64,000 bases of DNA from Allacma fusca (taxonomy: Eukaryota > Arthropoda > Collembola > Symphypleona > Sminthuridae), in NCBI GenBank assembly GCA_947179485.1, contig OX359248.1:25925378-25989377 (forward strand), read 5' to 3'. Positions within the stretch are counted from its first letter, which is position 1; every line of letters begins with the position of its first letter. Of the stretch, positions 12,084 to 23,615 are shown piece by piece. The position numbers and the translations under genes were made by a program. The notes below the pieces were generated by a model. It was not told the DNA's origin. It did not search any database and worked only from the letters and a program-made list of their open reading frames with translations.

Positions 12084-13961
12084 TCCAGGCGAAAAAAATG
12101 GCACGTCAAGATTTAAAATTTTCCCCCCAAAAAAATCAGGATCAAAATTTTTGAAACCCCGTCTAACAAAATCAAAATTTGGTTTTAAGTTTGCATGACA
12201 GTTTGATTGATGTATCACACTTTTATTTGAATGTTTAGTGCTTGTGCAGTTGCGTAATGCTGTAAATATGTTGCTACAATTACATCAATAAAAAATGATA
12301 GGTAAATTCAAATTCAGAATAATATCTTCCTAATATTCACAGAATTATTGGAAGCTTATCTCATCTGAAATATTCGCCATTTTCCCAATACGAAACAACA
12401 AAATATTAGGCAACTACCAATTATTGAAATGCTTGCCAACTGAACATGACGACATGAGTATTCCTCTCATAAACAGTTATTAGAGTGTACTCTCTCTACA
12501 AGAGCACCCATGGAACTAGAACAATTTGACGCCTATAAAAGTATGATGCTCCTACAAAGATCAACATTGTGGAAAGTGGGAATGCACCCAGCCATATTAG
12601 TTTGCCCCTATAGAAAAATGCCCTTCTACGGGAGTCTTTAGTAGCGAGAGCGAACTGTGTACAACAATAATTTCTTTTAAGATAGATTATCCAAGTTAAA
12701 GTCCAGTTAGTTGCATATCAAGGTTTTTTGAAACATTGTTCTCATATTATGAGTAAAAATCCCTTGTTGAGAAGTCAGATTTTTAAAGTTCTCTTACGTA
12801 CAGGCACACACAACGATTTCGATTTAGTACTACTTTGACTCGTTTTGAAGGACAATGGGCCGCAAAGCAGAAATTCCGATTGCCACGCAGACAGGATAGA
12901 GTAAGAAACAAAAAGCTTCGCTTTTAACTCATCGATTGCTTTGCCATGTATAATATCTTGGACTCTCGGGCCTCAGTCGAACAAATGCTGTATAATAAAA
13001 TGTGCTCGTAGTTTTTACACAGCCAGTACGACAGAACGAGTCCGCGTGCTTCTTGCCATTAAAAAATATTACATTTCAGTTTACAGTGGAAACGGTGGGA
13101 AGCAGTCCCATCTGTTTCACGAGCCTCTATGTATGTTGTAGGCATTCATATGGCTTATTACACACATGCATGTCCACTATTGATTTGCCATCTTTCCCCA
13201 ATTTTCTCCAGACCTAATCATGGCATAATTGAATTTAGGGTAGAACAAGAGTTCTATCTAGCGTATGAAATCGTAGGTTTAGGATGCTGGGCTTTAGTAT
13301 CGTTTATCAAATTAAATCACTCACTTCCTAAAAAGTATTTCGATCGAAACCAGGTAAATGGTTCACAGGTGGGAAGTATTTTCAAATACTCCAGTTATTA
13401 ATTTTCGCAGTTGATTTATGCTGAACACTGGACATTAGCTGGGAGTTTCACAGGGTCATTAATATTCAAATTGATTACATACGAAGTAATGGGACCCCAA
13501 AGTTGAGTATTGATTTTATTTGGCAATGAATGACCTTTGATTTGCTCCACTAGTTTTTGGCCGTTGTTTCTTCTGAGCTAGGTACATATCACTCTCCAGC
13601 TCACTCTAAAGTACTCGGCTATTTAGTCATTATCCAGAATTTTGGTCACTTTTGTGAGAACATGTCAACAGTTCCTGCTCCTGAGCGCGATGACAGTTCT
13701 TTGGAATTGGAAGTTTGCAAAAGTAGTTACACACAAGGAACCCCCACTAGAAGTTACTCTGAAAAATCATATATACGTAAAAACATGAGCTGTACATTTT
13801 TTCAGCTCATGTCATATGTTACACCTACACCATTAATATAAATAAACATTTTACAAGATAATTTAGACTAATATCAAATCCTACCAGTGCTGGTGTGCAG
13901 CTGGCAGTAAACAAAATTATAAATACATAGGAACATCGGCATGTAAAGTGAAACTTCCTGA
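12084..13961. other. Gene-free stretch upstream of the ionotropic receptor
   Basis: No supported gene. The part near 13800-13961 must contain the upstream region of the receptor gene, but no clear TATA or initiator could be assigned. Confidence 0.4.
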
Positions 13962-16214
13962 ATGGCATTTCACAGTTTTTATATTACCTCCTGTTTTGTA
14001 ATATTCTCTGTGCTGACGATTTCTTTGCAAGAATCTCCAAAGAGCCAACCAAAGGCCAGCTTTCTCGGCCATTTTAGCCGTTGTCTTATTAAAATCCGTG
14101 CAAACTTTGACAATTCGGATAGCGAAAGTTCCAGGAGAGAAAAGTCTCTGTATTTAAGTTACTTCGGTGAAAAGACGCCCATAATTATTGACAGTGACTT
14201 TTCCAACTCTGATCTTTGCTCTCAAGTAACAGCTGACTCAGAGTTAATAAATAAAACTTCCGAGCGGAGACAATGTCATCCAGATGGAATCAGAAGGAAA
14301 AGAGTGGAATGCTACGCTCAGATTTACTTCACGGAAAATATTCTCGGAGAAAAGGGAGATTTCCTATCTTTACATAAAATCCTTGAGGATGTGGTTGCTC
14401 AAAATGAAGATCCAAACTACATAATATTTATTAGATCCAACGGGAAAGAAGAGTCACCGGACTTCCGGAGAAGCGAGAGTGGATTTTACTCAAATTTGTA
14501 CCGTCTGACGCTAACCTCAACATTCATAGTAATCGATGCAAAAAGGAAGAAAGTCAAAATGGTATGTTTGCACTGCCGGGGGAGTATTGAGAACCAACTG
14601 GAGATTATTCCCACCTCGGAAATAGACTCCCGATCGGATGTGGATGAAATGTGGTTGAGAATTCATAAAAATATGTTGGGAAGATCCGTAGAAGCTCTGA
14701 AGTACCGGACGGATGAAATCAACCAGTACGAAGCCCTTGGGTGTGGGTTGTACAAAGTAGGTCTTAAAACTGACCCCAATATTTGCGGAATTCTGGCAAT
14801 AAGTAAAGCCTTAAATGTAACTCCATTTGCTACCGATTACAAGATCTACGGTCATATTAAATTTGGAATGATGTCCTACGCCGACTACAATGAACAGGTT
14901 TTTCTGACACCCTCCAGCTCTAAGTATGAATGGTCCACTGCTGCAGAACACTTTGAGCCATTTGTGTACATCACAGTGGTAGACAAAGCCTCACTAAATA
15001 TCTCTGCACTCTGGAGGACCTTTGACCCCTCAACATGGGGTATGTTGGTGTCCACATTTATAGGTCTGGCAACCCTATTTGCTGCAACTACTTCCTCCAG
15101 GTATGAAGTCATGCGAACCCGTCTGATCAATTTGAGGTTCACCTTTGTCCTCTTCACAGCCATCTTACTGGAGCAAAGTCAGCTAACAATTTGGAAGGTC
15201 AAAATGAGACTCAATACGGTTTCCAAAGTAATAATCATAACTTGGATCTTCGCAGCTATAATTATTAGCAGTTTGTACAGAGGGACAATATTCTCGTACC
15301 TAACAACCTCAGTACCTCCACCGATTCCAGGAACAACCAAGGACCTGGTGGAAAGTTCATACTTCCTGGTGACCACCACCTCCTACCATTACCAAGGCAA
15401 ACCTTACTCAACTCTGGTTGGGATCTTAAATGAAATGATGGTAGGGAAACCTGGAGTTGATTTCCCCTTGTTTTATAAAGAGTTGGCGGAAAATGTTCAC
15501 TTCATCCCGGCGAGCCATGCTCAAATTGTGAAAGCCCACTGTGCTGCAACGCCTTTGCTTGCTGTCAGTTCTCACAGCAATCGTCATGACCGGCACTCGA
15601 CACTATCTAGTCCTGGCCCTGGCACCAGAAAGAAACCCGGGAAAGATCCCAAAATCCAAACAACCCAGAACCATTTACACATCTTTCAAAATGTCTCCGT
15701 CCCAGACAATTTCGCCATTATAGGCTCACAATTTGATGTGGATACTTTAAAGAAGCTAATGGAAACGTTTGCTACCGCATTTGTCCAGAAAAGCTCCACC
15801 GTCCATACTTTTCTCAACCGAACACCTTGGGTAATCCGACGGAACTTCTTCCTCCGACTGTTTCAACCCGCCCTGGCTCATTTGTACGAGTCCGGATTGT
15901 ACACTCGCTGGAGAAAGCACAGTGAGATACTCCACGTGAGTGGAGAATTCTTAAATGTACATGAACTTGTGAAAAAAGAGGAGCCCCCTCACAACTATTT
16001 AGCGTTACTATTTTCAGGCCTGAATACACAAGAAAATCATTCCCTCACGCCCAAACCCTTATCATTTGAAGTCTTTGATTCAGCCTTTGTATTCTACATC
16101 CTCTGCACTGCTGGATCAATCGCTGTATTCATGACCGAGTGGTTCTTCTTTATCTTCTCTAAATTCGTTCTTAATATCGAGAGAAAGAATATGGTTGGCA
16201 CTGCCAGAATTTGA
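13962..16214 (+). CDS. Ionotropic receptor (IR), divergent, intronless, 750 aa
   Basis: This is a single open frame. Residues 1-23 are a signal peptide. A poorly conserved extracellular region follows, with a split ligand-binding lobe near 255-350 and 560-700. M1 lies at about 358-379 (TWGMLVSTFIGLATLF), a pore segment near 390-406, and M2 at about 418-447 carrying the diagnostic SSLYRGTIFSYLTTSVPPP motif. M3 is at about 708-731. This is the order expected of variant ionotropic glutamate receptors, which are chemosensory cation channels in the neuronal membrane. The length fits the family, and intronless divergent IRs are common in arthropods. The segment at residues 528-575 reads poorly in this frame (Ser/His/Lys-rich), and another frame there is also open, so a local frameshift is possible. 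A polyadenylation signal (AATAAA) follows near 16455. Confidence 0.87.
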   Translation: MAFHSFYITSCFVIFSVLTISLQESPKSQPKASFLGHFSRCLIKIRANFDNSDSESSRREKSLYLSYFGEKTPIIIDSDFSNSDLCSQVTADSELINKTSERRQCHPDGIRRKRVECYAQIYFTENILGEKGDFLSLHKILEDVVAQNEDPNYIIFIRSNGKEESPDFRRSESGFYSNLYRLTLTSTFIVIDAKRKKVKMVCLHCRGSIENQLEIIPTSEIDSRSDVDEMWLRIHKNMLGRSVEALKYRTDEINQYEALGCGLYKVGLKTDPNICGILAISKALNVTPFATDYKIYGHIKFGMMSYADYNEQVFLTPSSSKYEWSTAAEHFEPFVYITVVDKASLNISALWRTFDPSTWGMLVSTFIGLATLFAATTSSRYEVMRTRLINLRFTFVLFTAILLEQSQLTIWKVKMRLNTVSKVIIITWIFAAIIISSLYRGTIFSYLTTSVPPPIPGTTKDLVESSYFLVTTTSYHYQGKPYSTLVGILNEMMVGKPGVDFPLFYKELAENVHFIPASHAQIVKAHCAATPLLAVSSHSNRHDRHSTLSSPGPGTRKKPGKDPKIQTTQNHLHIFQNVSVPDNFAIIGSQFDVDTLKKLMETFATAFVQKSSTVHTFLNRTPWVIRRNFFLRLFQPALAHLYESGLYTRWRKHSEILHVSGEFLNVHELVKKEEPPHNYLALLFSGLNTQENHSLTPKPLSFEVFDSAFVFYILCTAGSIAVFMTEWFFFIFSKFVLNIERKNMVGTARI

Positions 16215-18105
16215 ATCCTCCACTGATTAAAAACCTCCCATTACCTCCATTCATTATTTCCAATAGTTACGCTTTTAAATGACTACATTACTAACATTGA
16301 AATGCCCTTATATCTCAACGCCGTATAAATCCCCCATAGCTTACAAGCAGAATTTCTAAAATATTCTTACAAGGATTTATGCACTTTACATAAAACGTTC
16401 GAATTTTACAGTAATCGTAACATTTATAATTTTATTATCATTTGCATTCCTCCAATAAATATTACACGTTTCTTGTACGAGGGGAACTTGAGAGGAAACA
16501 AAAAAGTAAACACTACGCTTAAATGTTCTATACGTTCTATCTGAAATGTATACTAATAATTGTAATTTGTACTAGGGAGTCGTACTACACAATAAAACAC
16601 AACTTTATTATTATATTCTATGGTAAAAAATCAGATTAAAAATCCCTGCCAATCTACTGTCTGTACCCTATACGTATAGAGCCTACAGGTACTTTTTATT
16701 TGCCGAAAAAGCATCTACGTAAGTACATAAGTCGCTTTCATCAAAGTCAGTCAATTTAATAATTCAGAAGCTTTTAATAGCTTCCCATGCAAATGTTAGC
16801 AATAATAGTAAAAAATATAATTATATTGAATACACATAAACACCTGACCACCGGCACATATGTATAACGTAAATATTTCTAAATGTTTGAACATGTACCG
16901 AAAATGTCAACCGCCATTAAATAAAAAAAACGCTGACATGAGCAACGTACTATTTACACATAGCTACAGAAGCTCATCAGGTCATCAAGGTCACCCAAAG
17001 GTTTTTTATTCTGAGAGCTTAAATATGTTCAAAATGCCTTATAATAATAATGATAATAATAATATTAACGCCTTCCGAATAAAAATTTCGAGTACACATA
17101 CTTAATAATAATTATTTCAAACAGTGGAGAGACATAAGAGTCGAGATCCTCCAGAATGCAGCAATTCTCTGAATAATTAGTGCAGCATTAAATGTCTATA
17201 ATTCAGAATAATACTATTCATTTACCTGTACGTTTATTCTGTAATAAGTGTACACGTGCCCTTTAAGCACACTGACACCTGTGTGTGTATGTCAGTAGAG
17301 CCAGAGCTACGAGACGCATCTGTTCCTGTCATATAGCGTATAGTAAAAACGTGTGTGTGTGTGTGTGGACAGCTTGCTTACAATTAGTAAACTGGCGATG
17401 CTTCAGACAAAGTTCTATATAAACTGCTTGCGTTTAAGCTTCTGCCTTCTAGGTATGCTCAATGTTAGTAGGCTTGGAGAGTGATCGTGCATTGCACATC
17501 TGCTCAACTGCTGATTCTGAGTGCACTGGAAAACATTGCATTCTAAAAAGCGGAGGAAGAAACAGCGGGACTGTTTCAATTCAGCTGCATTTTTTATAAT
17601 CAGGCAAGTGTCTGACGAGAATATCGAAGAAGTTAAAGGAAAATTGTTGTGGGATTATTTATTCAAGTAATTATTCATTTGATTCCAGTTTCAAGGTAAG
17701 TGAGTACCTAGTTACAAATAGTTTAACGCAGTTAATAATTTTTCATATTTTGGAATAAGCATTGGAAATCTTTACGTTCCCTGTGTATGGCGCTGTATTT
17801 TTGTGACTTGTGACTGTTTACTCTTTGCTGATCATTTGGTTTTTGGTTATATTCGATATAGCTGGATTTTACTGGTGGGTACTAGCCACCATGAGTGCTG
17901 TGTGACTTGCTCAATAATACGCAGATGACAATTTGAAAGTGGAAAAAAGAAGATTTTGGTAAATATAAAAATTAGTTTGTAGCATTTTTAGCGTGCGTTG
18001 CTAGCGGCTTTGTGATTTAAAGTAGTTAGTATTGATTTGGACGAAGGGAGAGACAGTGGGTAATTAATATTGTTTGTGTTAGAAGAAAAATACCATTTAG
18101 TAATA
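16215..18105. other. Intergenic region and 5' UTR of PWWP/IBD gene 1
   Basis: It contains ATT/ATA-rich microsatellite (17041-17065) and a GT repeat (17350-17367). The right part holds the likely promoter and 5' UTR of the downstream gene: a TATA box, then a donor site (AAG/GTAAGT at 17695/17696) and an acceptor just before the start codon (18099-18100). Confidence 0.5.
17416..17423 (+). promoter_or_regulatory. Candidate TATA box for PWWP/IBD gene 1
   Basis: TATATAAA lies upstream of a plausible noncoding first exon that ends at the strong donor at 17696. The transcription start is inferred to be about 30 bp downstream. No initiator was confirmed. Confidence 0.4.
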
Positions 18106-21100
18106 ATGTCGGACCCTGGGACGAAGGCCGATAAGTATAAGAAGGGAGACCGAGTATTTGCAAAACTGAAGGGATACCCACCATGGCCGGCGCAGGTAAT
18201 TTGCAGAATTTATGGAATTGAAGAGATGTAGTTGGTATTGTCAGGATGATGTGAGGTTATTGGTTGTGGTGGCGGATTTTAATGTCATTTTCTTGAAATG
18301 ATAGGTTCACGAACGGTCTGCTGGCAAAGAAGAGAAATATTTCTTACATTTTTATGGCACACATGACTCGTAAGTTTTCCCAGGATTTCGGGCATTTCGA
18401 TCGGGTGTTAGGGTTTTTCAATTTTTTAATAATATATATAATAATATAATAATAATAATAATAATTTTTCAGAGCATCAGTGAAGCCCCAGATGATGTAC
18501 CCGTATACAGCTGAATTTATTTCCAAATATGGGAAGCCGAACAAGCCCTCTGCAACATTTAAGAAGGCTATGGACGAAGTTGAAGCAAATGTAGTATTAT
18601 ACACAACGACAGATGACTTAGAGGAGGAGCCTGTACAGGTATGATGACATTTCTAACAATGTAAATAGTGAAGATTGTTGTCTTTGTAACATCTATTTAG
18701 TTATTTCGTGTAATGTATTACAGATCAAAGAGTGAGAGAAAGTGTTGTGATAGCGTATGTTTATTTTTTCTTTGAAGGATGATTTTGAGGAAGGGGAGCT
18801 ACAAATTGATGAATCTCCCCCAGTTTTGAAACGAGAAGGGAAATTACCTGTTGCCAAAATTATTCCCAAAGAGGTTTGAAGGATTAAAGTTGAAAATTAT
18901 TTGATAAATATTGGACTGTTAATGGAAGACTTTGACACAGCATTGCTTTATTGTATATGTCTCCAGGTAGCTGCCAAGCCTCCACGAAGGATTAGTAAGG
19001 CTACAAAGCGAGACTCAATTAGCATTTCTACTGGAACATCTAGCCCTGTCATTGAAACACCAACATCTCAGGTTCCACAGCCAGAAATAGTCAGCAGAAG
19101 TGGGAGAAAAATAAAGCCAAAACGATTTGCCGATGATGAAATTGGATCACCAGTTTCAATATTAGCTAAAGCAGCGCTGCAATCTTCATTTGAAGAAAAA
19201 GTAGAAATCACCCCGACTCCAGTTAAACGAGCGAAAAAGCTGAAAATAATCGGATCTACGGTAAGAAATTCGAGTATCTATTGCTAATAGTTCTGAGTAT
19301 AATTTTCCTAATAACCGAATATGCTCCATTAGTCGCCAGCACCAGCTCCTACACTTCTACCTGAGCAGTTATTACCACCTAATTCTAGTGCTTCCAAAGT
19401 AAGTAAAGAACCAGCAGAATCTAAGGCAAGAGCGAAAGGCAAAAATGTTACATTCCCCAAAGGAGCACAGATAGAAGTTGTCACTCCCCAAGTTGTCACT
19501 ATTTCCTCAAAAAGCAAAGTTCCTCTGGTAGCACTGTCAGAAGCTGCGTCCATCATTGAAACTGTAGAGAGCCCGGAAGCTTCTCCGATTGAAATTGAGT
19601 CAGATAGCAATGCTACTCCTGCTTTGTCGAGAACAGATGAGGAGGAACCTATAGAGGACATTATGGAAGAAGACACTCACGAAGATGTTGATAAAGAAAA
19701 CTCCGCTGGAAGCTGGGTTAATACGGCCCCTGAAGAGGATACTGGATCTGAGGATTCGTCCTTATCTAAGACTGAAAAGCATTTTACGGAAATACCCGTT
19801 TCTCCTGATGAAAGTTCTGGTACATTACATGGTACAAAATAGCTAGTACATATAATAAAATAATTTCATGTTCAGTGAATATCATTGTTGCATTTATTAT
19901 TGTCTTAAAGGGGAATCCATAAAAATTACCTTGGCCGTGAAAAAGGACACCGAAGTTGAAATACTGTTTAATCATGACAAACCCAAGGAGTTTGAGGTGA
20001 CTATATACTTTTTACATTTATTTTGGCGCGTTTCACATTTATTATGTATGACGGCAAATTACGACCATGAGTTAGAGATGTGTAAATACCTTATTTGGTT
20101 GCAGTCACATGCAGCAAGAATTGAATGGGATATAGCTACTGCAAAGAATGCCCTGAAGGTTAGGCATACGTTGGAAAGTGTCGAACCGGCTGCTATTGAA
20201 TTATTCAACATGCTAGTTGCGGCTGTGGAAGAGAAAGAAGGTGAAATTTATGACATAAGAGAAAAAACTTTGAACGACAAGAGGGCCAATAAACTCAGGT
20301 TAATACTGATTTAAAATTAAGCTTTTACTATGAACGATAAAGATGTAAATAATATAGCAAATATAAGTCCCTGTCCCATATATGATAAATAGGAAGCTCC
20401 GAATTGAGGGAGAAGTTATTGAAATAATCGGGGACATCATCAATTGCCTGAGTTCACGAGCTGCGGATTGTGATAGGGCGATTGAACTATTAGATCGACT
20501 AAGGAATCATTCACTGGACACCCTAGTATTAAAAAAGCATCCGGAAATTGTTGAAACTGTTCGAAAGGTAGTAGATTCTTTATAATAATTAAGTTAAACT
20601 CTTAATTTAATAATTCATAAGAATTTTTAATACAGCTCGTGTAACTAATTTGATTTCAGCTACGTTACTACGAAGGAAATGCGGAAGAGTGGGATCTGAC
20701 AGCAGACGAAACAGTAATTGTTTATCCCTAGATACTTTTTTAATTACGCCAATGCAATTTATTAACGTTTCTTTTTTTTTTGCAGGAAGAATTCGACGAA
20801 AAAACTTCGTTGATTAGAGAAAAAGCTAGCAAAATATTTGAATGTTTCAAAGTAATTTTCAGCACGACCGCTGATAAACCTTTTGAGCTCGCATACGCGG
20901 AAGAACTGGACAGATTCCAAGATTTTTGTAGTTCCCTACCACATAAAGATTTTCTCAATATGACTGAAGAGCCGTCTTCAGGTAACTTCCATTTCCTTTA
21001 GAATAATATTCTGGAATGAGAGTAGAAAAAACAATATCGCCCGAATTTTCACTTTGCTAGAACCTTCTGTAACTGAAGAAGTTGGTAACGGGGATGACTT

Positions 21101-21353
21101 GAATGGCGAAGAAAATGATGTTGAGATGGATGACGGAATGATTGACGACGATGGGGATGATTTAGGTGAAGAAGAGCAAACTGGTATCGAAGATAACATT
21201 TCAGAGGGAGAAGTTGATGATTCTACTCTCGACAATGTCGTTGACGAAGGAGATGACACCCGAGAAAATGACATCGGAGATGATAGTGAAGATCTTAATA
21301 TTGATGAACGAACCAACAATTCTAACCTGGCGGATAGTGAACAGGATGGATAG
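18106..21353 (+). CDS. PWWP and integrase-binding-domain protein 1 (LEDGF/HRP2-like, 731 aa)
   Basis: Twelve exons: 18106-18195, 18305-18369, 18473-18638, 18778-18873, 18967-19260, 19333-19819, 19911-19996, 20105-20298, 20393-20567, about 20660-20713, 20786-20981, 21061-21353. The N-terminal PWWP domain (DRVFAKLKGYPPWPAQ...YFLHFYGTHD) is a chromatin reader that binds H3K36-methylated nucleosomes. A long charged linker contains SRSGRKIKPKRF. The C-terminal helical bundle (residues about 505-600: DRAIELLDRL...HPEIVETVRKL...ASKIFECFKVIF) matches the LEDGF integrase-binding domain, which docks transcription cofactors. A tail of about 98 residues is extremely acidic. The protein is probably nuclear and transcription-associated, like vertebrate PSIP1/HDGFL2 or Drosophila Jasper. 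The paralogue at 26573-30723 shares exon lengths of 90, 65 and 54 nt. The borders of the 54-nt exon near 20660-20713 are uncertain by 2 nt. Confidence 0.88.
18427..18466 (+). repeat. TAA/TA microsatellite in intron 2 of PWWP/IBD gene 1
   Basis: A run of TAATAATATATATAATAAT type just upstream of the polypyrimidine tract and acceptor at 18471-18472. Confidence 0.8.
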
Positions 21354-21762
21354 AAGGTTTGCGGTGGGATAAAATGTTCAACAATGCTTCAAATGTTTCA
21401 AACTGGAATAATAATTAACAAATTATGTAAAATGCAACATGCTCTATTATTGACTTGAAGCAACAACTGTATTAGGTAGATGTATGAGTACTAACCTACT
21501 GTAGTTGCAAATATTTTCTCGTCTCCGTGTTCATTATGTTCATTTAAAGCAGTTTATTCTATGCCTAAAGACGGTTATTATGATATGAAAACTTTTAATC
21601 TTGTTCTAGACTCATTTTAAATAAATTTTGTATAGCCAATAAAATAAAATCCCCCTTGTAGAGTACAACTTCTGAGTTGCCGATCGTGACCAAAGAAAAG
21701 CTTATTGCAGGCTGGGTAACATTTCCTCACGCTTTTTGTTTTCATCGCTCAAAAACATTTAT

Positions 21763-23615
21763 TTAAGTTATAAATAGTTCAAACATTAAGTTGGGGTACT
21801 TCACGCTAAGTTTTCGGAATTCTTCAGATTGCGACACAATATTAGCCCGATTTCTGGAAATATTATCAAACATTTAAAAGACGAGTGAAGGCTTGAATTC
21901 TTGGCTGGGTTGTTTTACTTAATTGTAAGATATATTTTAAGTATGGAACTAAAATGGTACTGCTTGGATCACTTACGCTTGAATAACAGCAAAAGCCTTC
22001 CGGACCAGCCGAGAAGAAGAGACGTCGATTCCCAGAACGTACAAATTAATGACATTAGATAAGTTTGCCTTGGAAATCAAAATCTGTTCACAAATTGTTT
22101 TTAGTCCAGGTAATTGATACTGTTCCGCTCCAATTATTATTCTGTGGGCATATTTCTCAAGATTCTCAACCTTCCCCGTGTATATGTACCGTAGCATTTC
22201 GTAAGTTCCATTGTACCCAATATCATCAGATATTTCTATAACAGGATGACTATGATTTTGACTATTGCTTTCAGTATCGCCATCGTTGACGTCTAGTAGT
22301 TTGGTTGCGTTTAGAACTAAAGTGGCCAGCTGGGGGCTGCTGTCTGCAACAAAACGTTGATGACCACATTGGTATTCTGTATTTTTTACGGATTTAAATA
22401 ACATAATACTACTACTGAGATTTATCATGAAAGATTTCACTTACGGTACAAAATGACGCTATGCACTGGAATGCTGATGTTCTCCACTCGCACAATCAAA
22501 TCAGAAAATATGGGGTTTGCGAACATTGCTGTCGAATTTCGTAGAAGAAGGAAACTATTTGTTTCCTTGCACTCTGAAGAGCTAGTACTAATCTCGAGGA
22601 TGCTCTCAGTCTCACTGCGGACATACTTACTCTCTAAATTATCCAAATTACAAGTTGACTTCCTCACGGTTTTAACATCAGCTGGGAAATACGCATGGAT
22701 CATGAAAACAAATATTAGCTCAGTATTCTCATACTGAAACTCAAGGATCTTTGCAGTGGGAATAGCAGGCCATCGAAATTTTAAAGTCACACTATTAATT
22801 CCCTCTTGGTCCGTATCTTCCTCTGAACTTGGATACGAAAAAATGAAGGACGAGCCGGAACCTTTATCTTTGACATTACTGTTCGTGAATTTTGTCTCTC
22901 GGGCAATATCCGTGGGTTTCTGAATTGGGAAAGTTATACTGTCGAAGTTAGGCTGAATTATTTTCAAATTGATTCCGAAATTCCCATTCATGTTGTCTTT
23001 ATTTTCCTGGTAAGTATAAGTTACAGTCACGAAATTTTCCTGGCCGGTTGAGTGTAGCTCAAAGCCCCTAATAAGTAAACAAATTCATAAGTTAAAGCCT
23101 TCTAGAAGCAGCAATATTGATATAGAGAATTTCACATTTACAAGCATTACAATTTGTGTAAAATTAAAAAAAAACATTACATACCATTCACCATTAATTC
23201 TGTCAGAATCAAAGACAATGTTACCCGAACTGTGTTGGAACTCTTTTAACCCAAAGTCTCGGAGGTATCTCAAATAGCTCAATAGTCCATCTACTTCCCA
23301 TGTATACAAAGCGTCTGCTTTTGACACTGATAGCTTCAGGGTGCCAAAAACATTTCAAATAAATTTCACATGTTTAAATAAACTTTTCAGAAAATTATTT
23401 CCACCTTCCACACATATATCTGCCAAATTTGTTTGTTGCCAATGTATTTACCCATTGTTTATTTATCTTTTCCTTACCTTGGATTTGCTGCAGCGGACAG
23501 ATGTAATAACATCTGACAGAATGTCAAAATCCTCATCATTGCGAAAATGTGCTGCTTTCAATGTAAAGATGGAAAAGGAAACAAATATGGCCACTCCTGG
23601 AACTCCGACCCTCAT
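21763..23615 (-). CDS. Signal-peptide-bearing BTB/POZ protein B (5 exons, 455 aa)
   Basis: Exons on the minus strand: 23615-23478, 23333-23185, 23067-22445, 22343-21977, 21853-21763; all phases close in frame. Exon 1 begins MRVGVPGVAIFVSFSIFTLK, a signal-peptide-like leader. The conserved block ending SVRCSKSK|LSVSKADALYTW aligns with ATRCSSTN|LSFEKESLLHTW of protein A across the same phase-0 intron. The BTB region carries MLRYIYTGKVENL, AHRIIIGAEQYQLPGLKTIC and a C-terminal LMFELFIT. The exon lengths (138/149/623/367/91) track those of gene A (144/146/596/379/91). The gene lies antisense between the two PWWP/IBD genes, tail to tail with gene 1 about 410 bp away. Its function is unknown; BTB proteins are usually adaptors, and the leader argues against a cytosolic role. 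Confidence 0.86.

Noticed and set aside
21054-21353. Acidic ORF as a separate small gene
   Set aside because: It is the last exon of PWWP/IBD gene 1, joined in phase through the acceptor ending at 21060.
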